This document shows positions 20,536 through 31,948 of a stretch of DNA of 57,821 nucleotides, one piece after another (within the stretch, counting starts at the first letter, position 1; each line of letters begins with the position of its first letter). The stretch is from Zygnema cylindricum (lineage: Eukaryota > Streptophyta > Zygnematophyceae > Zygnematales > Zygnemataceae): NCBI GenBank assembly GCA_037447655.1, contig JBBHKE010001768.1:232706-290526 (forward strand), given 5' to 3'. The notes beneath the pieces are model-generated. The model made no database searches. It saw only the letters and a list, made by a program, of their open reading frames with translations, and was not told the DNA's origin. Both the position numbers and the translations under genes were made by a program.

Positions 20536-21330
20536 GCCCAAATTGCCTATTTTTGATGGATCAGTCTACCTGTATTGGGAAGATATGCTGAGCTCCTATG
20601 TTGAAGAGAGGGACTTGTCATCCATTCTGGATGGGACTGCTAATGAGACTGCACCAGATTGGAGAAAGGAAAATTTCCCCTACCTCAATGTCTTGAAGCA
20701 GTCATGTTTTAACTTGAGATGAAAAATGCTTCTCAAATCTGGTTTAGTGTACATGCTGTGTATGTTCAGCTAGATGTCACTGTTCAGACTAATATAACAA
20801 AAAAGATCTTTGAATTTAGATATTCTGGAGGTAATATGTCAGATCAGTATCATGCTATAAAAATGTTGTTTCTCCAGAGTAGTAGAGCAGTTGGTGATTT
20901 TTCACCACCTCAGCAGGCTTTGTTATCGATGAGAACTTTACCAGATGAATATAAGAGAGCCATGGATAGGCTTAGAGCTCTTCCACAACGTTAGTGGAAC
21001 ATAACATTAGTAATGTTGTTTATTTTGAGCAAAGAAGCTAACCAGATTTCACAAAGAGGTAGTACTAAGTCTTTTAAAGCAGTAGCAAATCAATTTTCAG
21101 ATTCTAAGATTGAGAGTGGCACTGGTAGAGGTAGTGGTCCTAGAAGGCCACCTTGAACATGCTATTACTGTGAAGATAAAGGCCATGTTTCAGGCTTTGT
21201 AATGCATATAAGAGATCGAAAGCTACAATAAATTTTCGCTATGGTTGGGATGAAAGCCGAGTTCCATCTCAATCAGGTGAAAGTCCAACTACTCTCTTCA
21301 ACGAACTTAAGGAGGAGGACGTGAGCAGCT
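20536..21330 (+). pseudogene. gag of E
   Basis: The N-terminal motif VMGPPPKLPIFDGSVYLYWEDML continues from the LTR through the PBS. After a stop near 20722, ITKKIFEFRYSGGNMSDQYHAIKMLF and LPDEYKRAMDRLRALPQ follow in the 20719-20994 frame. A degenerate zinc knuckle lies near 21157-21195 (CYYCEDKGHV, with the last Cys displaced by a frameshift). At least two breaks make it non-functional. Confidence 0.75.
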
Positions 21331-22700
21331 TTCCTGACAACAGCGAAAAGAAATACATTGCGTTGGCACAAGCAACAGAAGGCGTGGAGGAAGACAAATG
21401 GATCATGGACTCCGGTGCATCTGCCCATATGTGCCGCAATCGCCATCTATTTGTGAGTATTCAATCTAATTCACCCATCAAAATTTATTTTAGTGATGAT
21501 ACCGTTGTTGAGTCGAAAGCAAAAGGGAGGGTGTCACTTATGTTGAACGTAGAGGGAAAACCTGTGAAAAGGGTCTTGGAAGATATGTTACATGTCCCAG
21601 CTTTTAAAAGAAACTTTTTCTCTACGTCAGTGGCAAAAAAGAAAGGTTTTAAAACTTTATCTGAGAATGGAAAGAAAACAATGAGTAAGAATGGGAAAAT
21701 ATTTGCGGAGGGATTTGCTGGAGGAAACAATTTGTATTGGTTGAGTCTTGCAAACGATAATGACAATGATGTTATTTACTTAAATGTAATCAGTGATTCT
21801 GATTTATTGCATAAACGTTTAGGACATGTGAATTATGATAGATTAGAAAAGATGGTAAATCAAAAATGGTAGAAGGTGTAAAAATTAGTCACAAACTAGC
21901 ATCAAATGTATGTGATGGTTGTGCAATGGGAAAAATTCATAAGTTAACTTTCTCTTCGCAAACTGATCATAGAAGTAGCACGGTGCTAAAACTAATTTAT
22001 TCAGATGTATAGGGGCGATCTAAGTATCCAATTGTGGGAGGTACTTAGTTTATGCTTACCTTGTGTGATGACTATAGTAGATTTACTACAATTTTTTTTT
22101 TGAGAAGTAAGGATGAAGGCTTTTCAAAATTTAAGGAGTATAAGACTTGTGTTGAAAATCTGCGTGAAAGAAAGATAGCGCGATTCAGATCTGATTATGG
22201 AGGGGAGTACAAGTTTAATGAGTTTACATAATTCTTAAAATTGCATAGAATCTCACGTCAACTAACCATTCCTTATTCTCTGGAACAAAACGGTGTTTTG
22301 AAGAGGATGAATAGGACCATATCAGAGTGTGCTAGGACAATGATGGCTGATATGGACATAGATTTCCAATTTTGGGTAGAGGCTATACATTGTGCAGCTT
22401 ATGTGAGATACAGGCTAGAAACAAGGGCAGTAAAAGATAAAACTCCTTACAAAATGTGGACAAGACACAAACCAAATAAAAGTCACTTCAAAATTTTGAA
22501 AGTAAGATATTCTTGCTAGATAATGATCCACGTAAATGGAAATTAGAGCCAAAAGGCATATGAGGGTTCTTTCTATGGTATGATGATCATGCCAAAGGTT
22601 ATAAAGTATATGACATTTAGAGAAATAGAGTTGTGGTAGCCTGAAACATCATAGTGAAAGATGAAGGAAAATGAGTAGATATATTTAGTCAACGTACCGA
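21321..22700 (+). pseudogene. protease, pre-integrase and integrase of E
   Basis: The protease WIMDSGASAHMC is intact in a 183-codon frame (21321-21872) that also covers LHKRLGHVNYDRLEKMV. One frame break at 21870 precedes the CDGCAMGKIHKL finger half (about 21912-21950). Integrase strands (MLTLCDDYSRF, RSDYGGEYKF) are near 22045-22215, and a frame at 22241-22519 carries the region around the catalytic Glu, which reads LKRMNR in place of the usual AERxNR. Together with stops, this means integrase is dead. Confidence 0.75.
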
Positions 22701-23039
22701 TGAAAAGAAAGATCGAAGTGTTGATTATAACTTTTTAGAAGAAAATCCCATGTTTTTGAAGAAAAATATAGAAAATTCATGTACATCAGCTTAAAGTGAC
22801 TTGAAATCATCTTCTCCACCACAAACATGAAGTGATATGCTCGAAAGACTTGTAGACTCTCTTGTACATCAAGCCGAAACTAAATCACAAGAAGAATCAC
22901 ATGTATCGAGGAGGAGGAGCCAACCATCTATACCAGCAACAAAATTTCCAAGTGGAGTTAGGGGAAGTGCGCAACTCAAGGGGAGAAAATGCAGCCTTTG
23001 CTCACTCAACACACACAGAAGAGCCTCTAACGTTAACGG

Positions 23040-24600
23040 AAGCTTTTTCGAGTAATGAAGGGAACATTGGGTGGAAGCGGCCAATGAAAAAATGAAATCC
23101 ATCATGGAGTCTCAAACATGGGATCTGGTGGAACTTCCTCTTAGAAGAATGGCTATTGGAAGTAAATGGGTGTTTGAATTAAAATTGAACCCAGATAATA
23201 CCATAGACAGGTATAAGGCTCTCTTGGTTGCTAAGGGATATAATAAAAAGAAAGGGATAGATTATGAAGAAAAAATTTCACCGGTTGTAAGGTTTCCATC
23301 TGTCCCCATCTTACTTACATTAGTTCCCATTGAGGATTTTGACTTCCACCAAATGGATATCAAAACTGCCTTTTTGCATGGTGATTTAGATGAGGTCATT
23401 TATATGAAGCAGCCTGAGGGTTATGAGGAAGCACGAAAAGAAAATCTTGTGTTTAGACTTTTAAGATCTTTGTATAGCCTAAAATAGGCCCCTAGGCAAT
23501 GGAACCGAAAGATAGATGAGTTCTTGACAGGATTAGAATTTACTTAAATTAGTTCAAACCATTCAATATATGTGATGTGTGGTGATACTCCTGATGAGAT
23601 GATATTTACTGTTGTGTATGTTGATAATTTGCTGCTAATTAGTAGGAACAAAGAAAGAATTGCTAGAGTAAAACACGCTTTTAATTCACAATTTGAAATG
23701 AAGGATTTGGGTGAGGAAAAATATATCTTTGGAATACAAATCGAAAGAGATAGATAAATGAAAATCATTAGGCTAACTCAAAAAGAAGCGATAGGAAACA
23801 TGTTGGAAAAATTTGGCTTGGCTAATGCCAAAGGTTGTGCAACTCCTAGGGAGTATAAGCAAAAACTAGAAGGAATGGAGCATGAGTTTGGAGTCATAAT
23901 CCATGAGGAACTGAATGCAAAAAAGCAAAAAATTATGTCCCAAGTACCCTAGAGATAAATAGTAGGAAGTCTGATTTACTTCATGAATTGCACTAGGCCT
24001 GATATAGATAAAGCTATTGGTGAGTTGAGCAGAAGTCTACAAAATCCACGAAGGAGAGATTAGGAGGCAGCAAAAAGGGTGTTAAGATATCTTGTTGGGA
24101 CCAAAAATCTTTGGCTTACTTTGGGAGGGGACAAAGTTAACATTAAAACTTGGAGTGATGCTAGCTATGGTGATGTGCCTAGTAGGTAGTCTACAACTAG
24201 GTATGTCATTCAAATTGGTAGTGGAACTTGTAGTTGGAGTAGTAAACTTCAAATAGTCACGGCACAATCGACTATGGAAGTCGAATACATGGTTGCGAGC
24301 ATTGCCTTGAAAGAGCTGCTTAAGATTAAGGCATTTTTTCAAGAATTGGGGTTTACACAACACATAATACAAATAATGTGGTGTGACAATCAGGCAGCCA
24401 TTTCTGTGGCTACAAATCCAAGTCACCATTTTAAGAGTAAGCATATGGACATGCAACTATATTTGGTACGAGAAAAAGTATTTGCAAGAGTGGTGAAACT
24501 TTGTTATTTGCCTGATGAGAAAATGGTTGCGGACATGATGACAAAAGCCCTTCCATCTCCGAAGTTGGAGTAATGCAAAAAAGCAGGTGGTCTAAGTGAG
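23040..24600 (+). pseudogene. reverse transcriptase and RNase H of E
   Basis: RT blocks [25 protein letters not shown] and HQMDIKTAFLHGDLDEVIYM are in the 23071-23487 frame. A stop follows SLYSLK. The catalytic box reads YVDN (about 23617-23628) instead of YVDD, so one metal-binding Asp is lost. RNase H follows with stops: GSLIYFMNCTRPDI (about 23968), TWSDASYGD (about 24150), TMEVEYMVA (24271-24300), WCDNQAA (24379-24399) and HMDMQLYLVREKV. It ends just before a weak purine tract and the 3' LTR. Confidence 0.82.
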
Positions 24601-24628
24601 TAAGTCTTCTTAAGCTTAACAGGAGTAT

Positions 24629-25300
24629 TGAAAAGTAAGCTTTAGTAAGTCTTAGAAATTAGAGTCTAGGACTTATAATATTTTTGGACCACCAGTTATT
24701 CAATATTAGGTATATTTAGTGTGGATTTTTAGTATCTACTGGAATAGTTATCTTTGAGTAAATTAGTGTGTACGGCCGCCTATGAAGGTAGACGTGAAAC
24801 ACATCTCCCGGATTTTTTGGGTCTAGATATTGTTACTAGACAATTTTGGTCCAAGTACTTATAATTTTGAAAGAAGATATTTAGGTTAACACTATACATA
24901 CGTTTTAGATGTTTTCTAGATCTTTTGGATATTTAGTTTAATTAGGATTGATAAATTCGATATAGAATGTACATTCTACACAGAGTTAAAGAAATGAGAG
25001 CACTAAGTAGAGTTTAAGGTGTTTTGTGCTCTATTGTCTTTGATTTGCTTGTAGTACATGTTTGTTTGGTTGAAAGACCTCTTACATTTGTAGTTGCATA
25101 TCTTACAATATTGATCTAGTCTGATTGGTATTCCTCTTTGGGTTTGCTTCCGCTAACACGTTTGATAATGGCTCAGCTCCTGCTCCAAGTGCTCTTATTA
25201 GCTTTAGTGCTCCACCTGCTCCTCCAAGGACGCAGCTGGTGCAAGTGTGACTCCTAGTGGGAGTGGTTCACAGCCGAGTCTAAATGCCCATGACTCTCAA
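24629..25300 (+). repeat. 3' LTR of E, about 672 bp
   Basis: It repeats the 5' LTR (TGAAAAGTAAGC start) with a small deletion near 25230. It ends CATGACTCTCAA where the 5' LTR has CATGACCCCGAACA, so the final CA is altered or lost at the junction with Gypsy sequence. Confidence 0.82.
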
Positions 25301-25700
25301 TGAGGAACACCTTGAGCATGTCCAGATTGTCCTCCAGGCCCTCGAAGCAGCGGGCTTGAAATGCCACCTAGGCAAAGGTTTTTTTGGGGTTCATAAATTT
25401 TTTTTGGGGTGCAGAAAATTATTTACCTTGGACATGAAGTTACACCTCGGATAGTGGGCCACCTTATGGTCAAAGTGCGGACCTTGACGGGATTCCTCCA
25501 CCATTAGACATCTTGGCCCTTCAAACATTTATTGGCCTAGATTGCCTTCTAGTTATTTAACGATTCGCTGAAACAACACCTTGTGTTCTGGATGCTTGAT
25601 CACCACAAAACCTTTCCTCCTTTACATTGATTGGAGTATATTTGTGACTTTGGCTGACACTATGGAGCATTTAGGGGGAGCAATGAGTGGCCATATGAGA
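25301..25700 (+). pseudogene. Ty3/Gypsy RT C-terminal fragment
   Basis: EEHLEHVQIVLQALEAAGLKCHLGK then (after a frame break) YLGHEVTP, the thumb-side end of a Gypsy RT. A weaker connection-domain-like stretch follows to about 25700 with stops. The wording and position match what should follow the truncated RT at 7231, so both may be halves of one element. Confidence 0.7.
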
Positions 25701-25735
25701 ATCGTCCAAGAGAGATATGGAAGGAAATTCACATT

Positions 25736-26173
25736 TTGAAGAAGCATTACGTGGAAGGCAATTCATGTTTGCGGGAATCAAGGAGTAACCAAATTTTTTC
25801 CGCGTATCGAAGTATGAAATTTCTTGAAAAGTGGCCATCAGGCTTTTGGGGGATGGACAAGGGAGATTTATTGAGCGAGAGCAATGCGAGACAATCTATC
25901 ATTCCCCACGGATTCACGAACCTGAAATGTCACATGACTTCCATTTCTATGCTTTTGGGAAGTGAGCTAGAGAATCTAATTAGACTTATATTTGGATTTT
26001 TTAGATCTTTGCTGGCTTTGGGCCACTGGCATTGGCATGCTGAGGCGGCTACAATATTTTTTAGGACTACATGTAATTTTTGGAAAAGAGTTCAAAGAAC
26101 CATAGGACTTGAGGCTATAGATACAATGTCACATGGGGATTGGTCCTCAACAAGTGAGAGGATGAATAATTGA
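25736..26173 (+). CDS. 145-codon open frame, unrecognised
   Basis: An open frame after the Gypsy fragment. It shows no domain I recognise. It is rich in Trp, His and Phe in its second half and could be a decayed downstream part of a Gypsy pol or another TE. The ATG is not supported by any other feature. It is listed only as the longest frame in this stretch. Confidence 0.2.
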   Translation: MKKHYVEGNSCLRESRSNQIFSAYRSMKFLEKWPSGFWGMDKGDLLSESNARQSIIPHGFTNLKCHMTSISMLLGSELENLIRLIFGFFRSLLALGHWHWHAEAATIFFRTTCNFWKRVQRTIGLEAIDTMSHGDWSSTSERMNN

Positions 26174-26328
26174 GGGGCCGCAATATGGGCTTTAAGGAGG
26201 GAGAGGAGGGGGAGAAATGATTTTGTCACAAAATCTCCATTTTGGAAATTTATACTCGCAGGGTGAGAGTTTATTACTTTATAAACCTTAATATGAGGTT
26301 CAGTTTGGAACAAAATTACCTTACGAAT

Positions 26329-26367
<39 letters not shown>

Positions 26368-26374
26368 CTTTCAA

Positions 26375-26405
<31 letters not shown>

Positions 26406-26655
26406 ATACATATATATCTCTCTATCTCTCGCCTCTCTCCCTCACTCTCTTTTTCTCTATCCCCCTCCTCTCTCTCTCTATATATATCTTTGTCTCTCTC
26501 CCCCTCTCTCTCCATATATATATGTATATATATTTCTTTCTCTAACTCCCCCCTCTCCCCCTCGCTCTCTCTCTCTATACCCCACCCCTCTCTCTCTATA
26601 TATATCACTCTCCCCCGCTCTCTCTCTCTCACTCTATATCACTTTCGCTTTCTCT
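26329..26655. repeat. (CT)n / CTAT low-complexity tract
   Basis: About 330 bp of nearly pure pyrimidine on +, mostly CT dinucleotides with scattered TATATA inserts. Open frames across it on both strands (Ser-Leu or Arg-Glu strings) are artefacts of the repeat. Confidence 0.95.
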
Positions 26656-27240
26656 CTTATAAGTAATAATATTTGATAGTAGTTTTGTGTATGAAAACTG
26701 TTGAGATTTTGGGTACTTTCATGCGTATTGTTTACAAATAAGAAATTTGTTGTAGTTGTGTTTGGCATGTACTTTTAATCATCACTTTTTAAATAATGAA
26801 CCACGTAGAATTTTTTTACAAGCCACGAGTTTGTAAACGGAGCTTGAAAATGACATTGATGATGAACATGATTTTTTTAACGAATTTGATATTCTAGTTT
26901 CAATTCGGAATTTTAATTTTTGTATACCACATTCCTCTATTTTCCTCTTCTCCTCGCTCCGCTCACCCTTTTTCACTTTGGTCACTATTGATGCAATTTG
27001 GTCGTTGTGCATATAAAGTACAATGCAAGTAAAACAACACAAAATATGTTTGTTTTACAAAACAACGAAGTTACTTTTTGAATAATGGTTCACTTGAGTT
27101 AATGTTGATTTGGCTAATAACGTCACATAGTGGTGGTGCCATTTTGTGTTTTGTACATCCTAACGGTAAAGCCCCTAGCGGTGATTCGAAAATGGGATGA
27201 AAAGTTGTATAACTAGTATGTCTAGTTCACTCCAAAAATT
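26656..27240. other. non-coding stretch, nothing recognised
   Basis: AT-rich, with no TE domain or LTR match seen. It directly precedes the LTR of element F. Confidence 0.4.
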
Positions 27241-28108
27241 TGTGGACTCCATAGTCTTACAAAATTAGCAACTCAAAGAAAGCCTATTTGATAACCATGA
27301 CCCACTATGGTTCATCAAGGAATATCTGCCACCCTGACTGGAAAAAACACAAACAAGCCTCACCCTTGTAAGTAGAAGACTCCTTTGTGTCAAACGAAAA
27401 AAGAATCTCCAAATTTGCTCTTTGAGCAGTAAGTTATGGTCGTTCAAAGCCAGTGGATTCATAAAAGTGGCCTCTAGGAGAGAGGGCTTTAAAAAAACTC
27501 TAAGTCTTAACTACATACTCTTAGAGTCTTTTTACTAAACCCTATAGTACTACGAGTCATGTACAAAATTTATTAGCAGCCACAAAAAATTGTATGCCAG
27601 CTGTATGACACCACTAAATATGGTGTACTTTCCATGTCTGACACCATGGATTTGTTGTCCTCCTTCGCGGACCTCTGGCGACCTGCCATGTGTCACTTTG
27701 TGGCTATTTTGGCGCAAGCTTTCAAAAGTGCTATTTCGGGTTGTCGATGCTCAAGCGATAGACGGCTACGAGAATGTTACTTGCGGCCGTCGTACTCTGT
27801 CGGTTAAATGTCAAATGTCGTTTAATAATTTATTGCTTGGCGAACAGTTTAATTACTTGTCCAACCCTACATCTGCAACAACTCTTATAGCCCTTAGTGG
27901 ATGAAGGAGGTCTACTTATTTACTTCGTAGGACCTTGAATCAAATCTCCCGTGGGTCACCCTTTTTGGAACGGTCCTTTCTATCTCTCTCTCCCTTAGCT
28001 TTAGCTGCCATGGACAACTATGGCCTCTCTTCCTTTATGACTTTTTTTTTGTCTTTGCCCTTGAGAATAATAAATAGGATCAGAATTACCTTTTTTTTAT
28101 TTTCAACA
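27241..28108 (-). repeat. 3' LTR of F, 868 bp
   Basis: It starts TGTGGACTCC and ends TTTCAACA on +. Internal blocks (GCCACCCTG, AAAAAGAATCTC, GAGCAGTAAGTTATGG, GCCATGG) match the I-family LTRs. The adjacent CTCCCATTAATTC (28109-28121) is the expected purine tract in sense. Confidence 0.72.
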
Positions 28109-30759
28109 CTCCCATTAATTCCAAGCCATTTTTAAGTTCTAGAACGTTATTTTTTTTGCAATAAATGAGTTTAGGCGACACGACAGATTTAGTCATCATA
28201 TCGGCTATCATTTCCTTATTTGGTTAATACATTAATTTGACAATTTCATTTTCCACTTTTTTTCTAACAAAGCTTAGCTTAATATCCATGTGTTTTGATT
28301 TAAAGTGGTGTTTGGGATATTCTGCGATAGCAATTGCAACCTGATTTTCACATAAAACTTTTTCAATTCCACTTTTCATAAATTCCAATTCTTCGAGAAA
28401 ACTTTTCACCCACATCAACTCTTTTATTGAAGCACAAGCGGCCATATACTCAGCCTCTATTGTGGACTGAGCAATAACCTTTTGTTGCTTGCTACTCTAA
28501 CAGCTAACAGTCTCCCCAATTTTGAAGAAATTCCTAGATGTTGATATTTCTGAGAAAGACATCACTATAACTAGCATCACTCTATGTGGTGATGTCAGTA
28601 TCACACCCTCCAAAATAGAACCATAAATCCAGAGTCCCAACCACATACCATATCACTCATTTAGCTCAATCTCTCTTTCTCGAATTATTTAGACTCCTAA
28701 TTAGGACTCCAACTGCCGCAGCTATATTCGTACTTGTGCAGTTTATAAAATAAATCATACTGCCTACAACCTTATGGTAAGGTATTCATTCCATGAACTC
28801 TTTCTCTTCCTCACTCTTCTCTTCATTCAACGTAATCACTCCTCCCTCAGCATTTCATTCATTTTTTTTTTAACTCCATAAGTGTTGTATATCCATTGGC
28901 TTTCTCCATTGAGAGCTTCCTTTTTAGTTAATCTATTTTTTCTCTTTCCTTTATTTTTTTCTCTCTAAATTCTCAATATATACTTTGCCTCCCCTAAGTC
29001 CTTGAAATTGACTTGACTTCTGAAATCTTTCTTAAGTTTTGTGATTATTTCTAATGACTTACTCAATACTAACAGATCATCCACAGAAACCGCAATATAA
29101 ATAACTCTATTTTTATCCTAAAAAATGCAAATGGAGTGGTCCGAGCTGATTATTAGGATTCTTAGCTTGGTACGGAACTCATCAAGTTAGATGTTGCACA
29201 ACCGTGGCGCTTGTTTCAGTTCAAAAAGTACTTGATTAACCTGCAAATCTTGCTCTCCTCCCCTTTCGCCACAAACCCTTCAAGTAACTTTATAAAGATC
29301 TCTTCTTCCAATTCTTCGAGCAATTAGGCGGTTTTAATATCCATCTGATGTACTTCTATGTCTTTTGATGCGGCCAAATTTAGCTAAATTCTGACCGATG
29401 GAAACCTCACCAGCGGTGCAAAAGGTTTCCCTAAAGCCTATTCTATTTTTATGTATGTACCCCTTTGCCACTAACCCCTAAATCTCTTAGTAGAGTTATC
29501 ATGATTCAATTTTAACTTAAAAACCTATATACATCCAATAAGTTTTCTATCTGAAGGACAATGTAGCAACTCCCAAGTTTTAGCCTCCATAATTGAGTTA
29601 ATTTCATCATTTATTGCAGCTATCTATCAATCACACTCTTTAGTGTTGATAACCTCCTAATTAGTTTGAGGCTCATCTGGATGTGACATCCTTGTGAGTT
29701 AATTATTTATCTGTTCTCTTTTGCAATCTTTTACTCATTTTCTTTCCTCTTTCGAACTCCGAGGCACGTATGGACGGCATTCTCAGGTTCTTTCCTGCTG
29801 ATTTTTGCTTTTCCTCTTGTTCTTCCTCGGTCTCACTTCCTCCGAGGATGTCTTCCTTGACATCTGTGTCCAATGGGAGTTCGATTTCCACTAGAGGTTC
29901 CACTTCCGCATTTTCCCCCTTTCCTTCTTCGTTTTCTGATTGTTGAACAATTTTTGATCTGGAAGTTGTGATCGTATTTCCGAACTGTCATTCAAAACCA
30001 TTTGATTTTCACTACCTTGTTGAACTTGAAGGGATCAACTGGTTTCCCTTCATCCATTACGACAAAGAATTTCACTAGAATCACATTTTTCCGTTTTAAA
30101 TCGTAAACTCTATATCCTTTCGCATCATTTGAATATCCCACTAGATACATGGGACTTCCATTTTCTTTTGTTTTCCACATTGATTTGTCATTTTGTAAAA
30201 TATAAACCTCATTTCCAAAGAATTTAAGGTGTGAAAAATCTGGCTTATTTCCACTCCACCTTTCATAAGGAGTTACATCTTTTACTACTGATGTAAGAAC
30301 TCTATTCTTAAGAGAGTTAGCACAATTCAGAGCCTTGACCCGAAATTGATAACCAATTTTCTTATCACATAGCATGCACCTAACACCGTCTCTAAGTGTC
30401 TTATTTAGTCGCTTAGCTACTTCATTCTACTCTAAATTATAGGGTAGAAACTCCTCAAACTTCTTTGAATCATATTTCCCCCCATTATGAGTCTTTATTC
30501 TCTTAATAGGTGTCTCATGGAGCTAGAACTGGTCCCCTAACATTAGTGTGTACCAAAATTAGTACATTTTCCCCTCTAAAATTGGCAATTTTTGGAAATG
30601 GCAAACTCTGTATCTTCCTTTGTGCACATCCTCTACAATCATCCATTTCTATTTCACCCCCAAACTTAATCCCTTCTACATTTCCCTTATAACTCATTTC
30701 CTTTAGTGTGGATACATGTACATTTCTCAATCTCTTATGCCACAATGATAATGAAACTT
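28109..30759 (-). pseudogene. pol remnant of F (pre-integrase to RNase H)
   Basis: Pre-integrase LWHKRL and CRGCAQRKIQSLPF lie at 30515-30745. The integrase C-terminal part (KPDFSHLKFFGNEVY) is at 29992-30375. A Glu-rich linker is at 29703-29903. RT lies across about 28650-29560 in broken frames; its catalytic box reads VSVDD, with Tyr replaced. RNase H end CENQVAIAIAE and HHFKSKHMDIKLSFVRKKV are at 28224-28445. Many stops are present. Confidence 0.75.
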
Positions 30760-31110
30760 TGTGGCCTCTATTAGCTCATAGAGTAAACAACGTATATAAG
30801 ACCACTAGGATAATGCTTGCCCCTTCTTTTTTCCCACGGAATAAGTGCCACCCTGGCCCACAAATATTTTGACCACCCTCACCCCTATGAGGGCTCGACT
30901 CTCGTCAGCCGAACGCTAAAAGAATCTTTGAATTTGCTCCCTTGAACAATTAGTTAAGAATGGTCAAAGATGACCTTTATAGTTACAAGCTCCTTTAGCG
31001 AGAGGTGGCTAAATTTCACTAAGTCCTAGTCTGCCTACTCACACCTACCTACTAATAAACCCTAAACCAATAAGAAGATTGTAATGTACAAGAAGGTACA
31101 TTGGCCAATG
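30760..31110 (-). repeat. LTR fragment G
   Basis: It starts TGTGGCCTC, like the F LTR start, and matches the first third of the I-family LTR (GCCACCCTGG, CACCCCTATGAGGG, GGTCAAAGATGACCTTT). It is cut at 31110 by the LTR of element H. It may be F's own 5' LTR brought next to pol by deletion. Confidence 0.6.
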
Positions 31111-31948
31111 TGTTGTTATGGAAAGCTTTAGTCCTCTCAATGCCTAGTAATTTGAGGGAGAGAGACAAGACTTAAAATGTTTTCAGTGAGCCTGATTCAC
31201 TACGAATAGAATTGTAATACACCAATGCATACAATCTCGGGCCATTCGTCGGTTACAAGGGAAAACGTATTCTAGAGTATGCGTATGTTGGTGTACTGAT
31301 ACACTTGAGGACTGAAATGACACGTGGAGGTTCACCAGCGAAACTGAATTTGACATGTGGGTGGCGGACAAAGACTGCCGACAAATACAGTTCATAGTGG
31401 ACCATATAGATGATGATATTACGTGGAATACGGAATCTTACGTAGTTGTAAAAATTCGGTTAACCTGATCTTTGTCTTCATTTCATTAGTTTATTACTGT
31501 AGGATTCCTTTATTTGACATACCTTGGTATTTCGAGTATACCCACAATACTTAGTGTTTTAGGTTGTTAGATGTATGGCAGGTATGACTATGACTTCGTA
31601 CGTTCACTAGTGAATCTTCAATGTATATAAGTAGGACTTAGTCATTTTTGGAGGTAGAAGCAATTTATGGATCAAAAACTATATATGTTGTTTTTGGTAA
31701 TTTTATATGTGAAAATATCACAAATTTGTGAGCAGAATTATCTGTAATCTTGTGTGGGTGTTTTTTTTGTTATTATCTTCATTTCAGTAGATTTGCGGAG
31801 CTTTTGTTTTGTGGTTTATGGGTTATCAACTGGTAATGTTGTTGTTTTTCAAACCGATTTTTGTGAATGTTTCATGTTTGTTTAACTCTTAGATGACTAC
31901 ACCTACATCATCATCATCTTCATATCGAGCGGTTTTCTTAGAACAATA
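31111..31948 (+). repeat. 5' LTR of H with TATA box
   Basis: It starts TGTTGTTATGGAAAGC, like the sense start of the A-family LTR. A TATATAAG sits at 31624-31631. It ends AGAACAATA before a decayed PBS (GTTTATAGGCC, 31949-31959). The gag ATG at 31892 (MTTPTSSSSS) lies inside the LTR. Confidence 0.62.

Larger units (their letters stand above)
19839..25300 (+). mobile_element. Copia element E, decayed but full layout
   Basis: Two LTRs (19839-20520 and 24629-25300) flank PBS, gag, protease, integrase, RT and RNase H in + sense. It lies inside element C on the left (C RNase H), but on the right it borders Gypsy RT rather than the rest of C. No target duplication is visible, and the right LTR lacks a clean CA end, so a deletion or recombination removed the right flank. 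Confidence 0.82.
27241..30759 (-). mobile_element. Copia element F, 5' part missing
   Basis: In minus sense: pre-integrase, integrase, RT and RNase H (28109-30759), then a 3' LTR (27241-28108). Gag and protease are absent. The coding stops at the pre-integrase LWHKRL motif, where an LTR-like segment starts at 30760 in the same orientation. Either F lost its gag by deletion, or another element inserted there. Confidence 0.75.

Noticed and set aside
26242-26676. Open frames of 103-144 codons on both strands over the CT tract
   Set aside because: They are pure consequences of the dinucleotide repeat (Ser-Leu or Arg-Glu strings).
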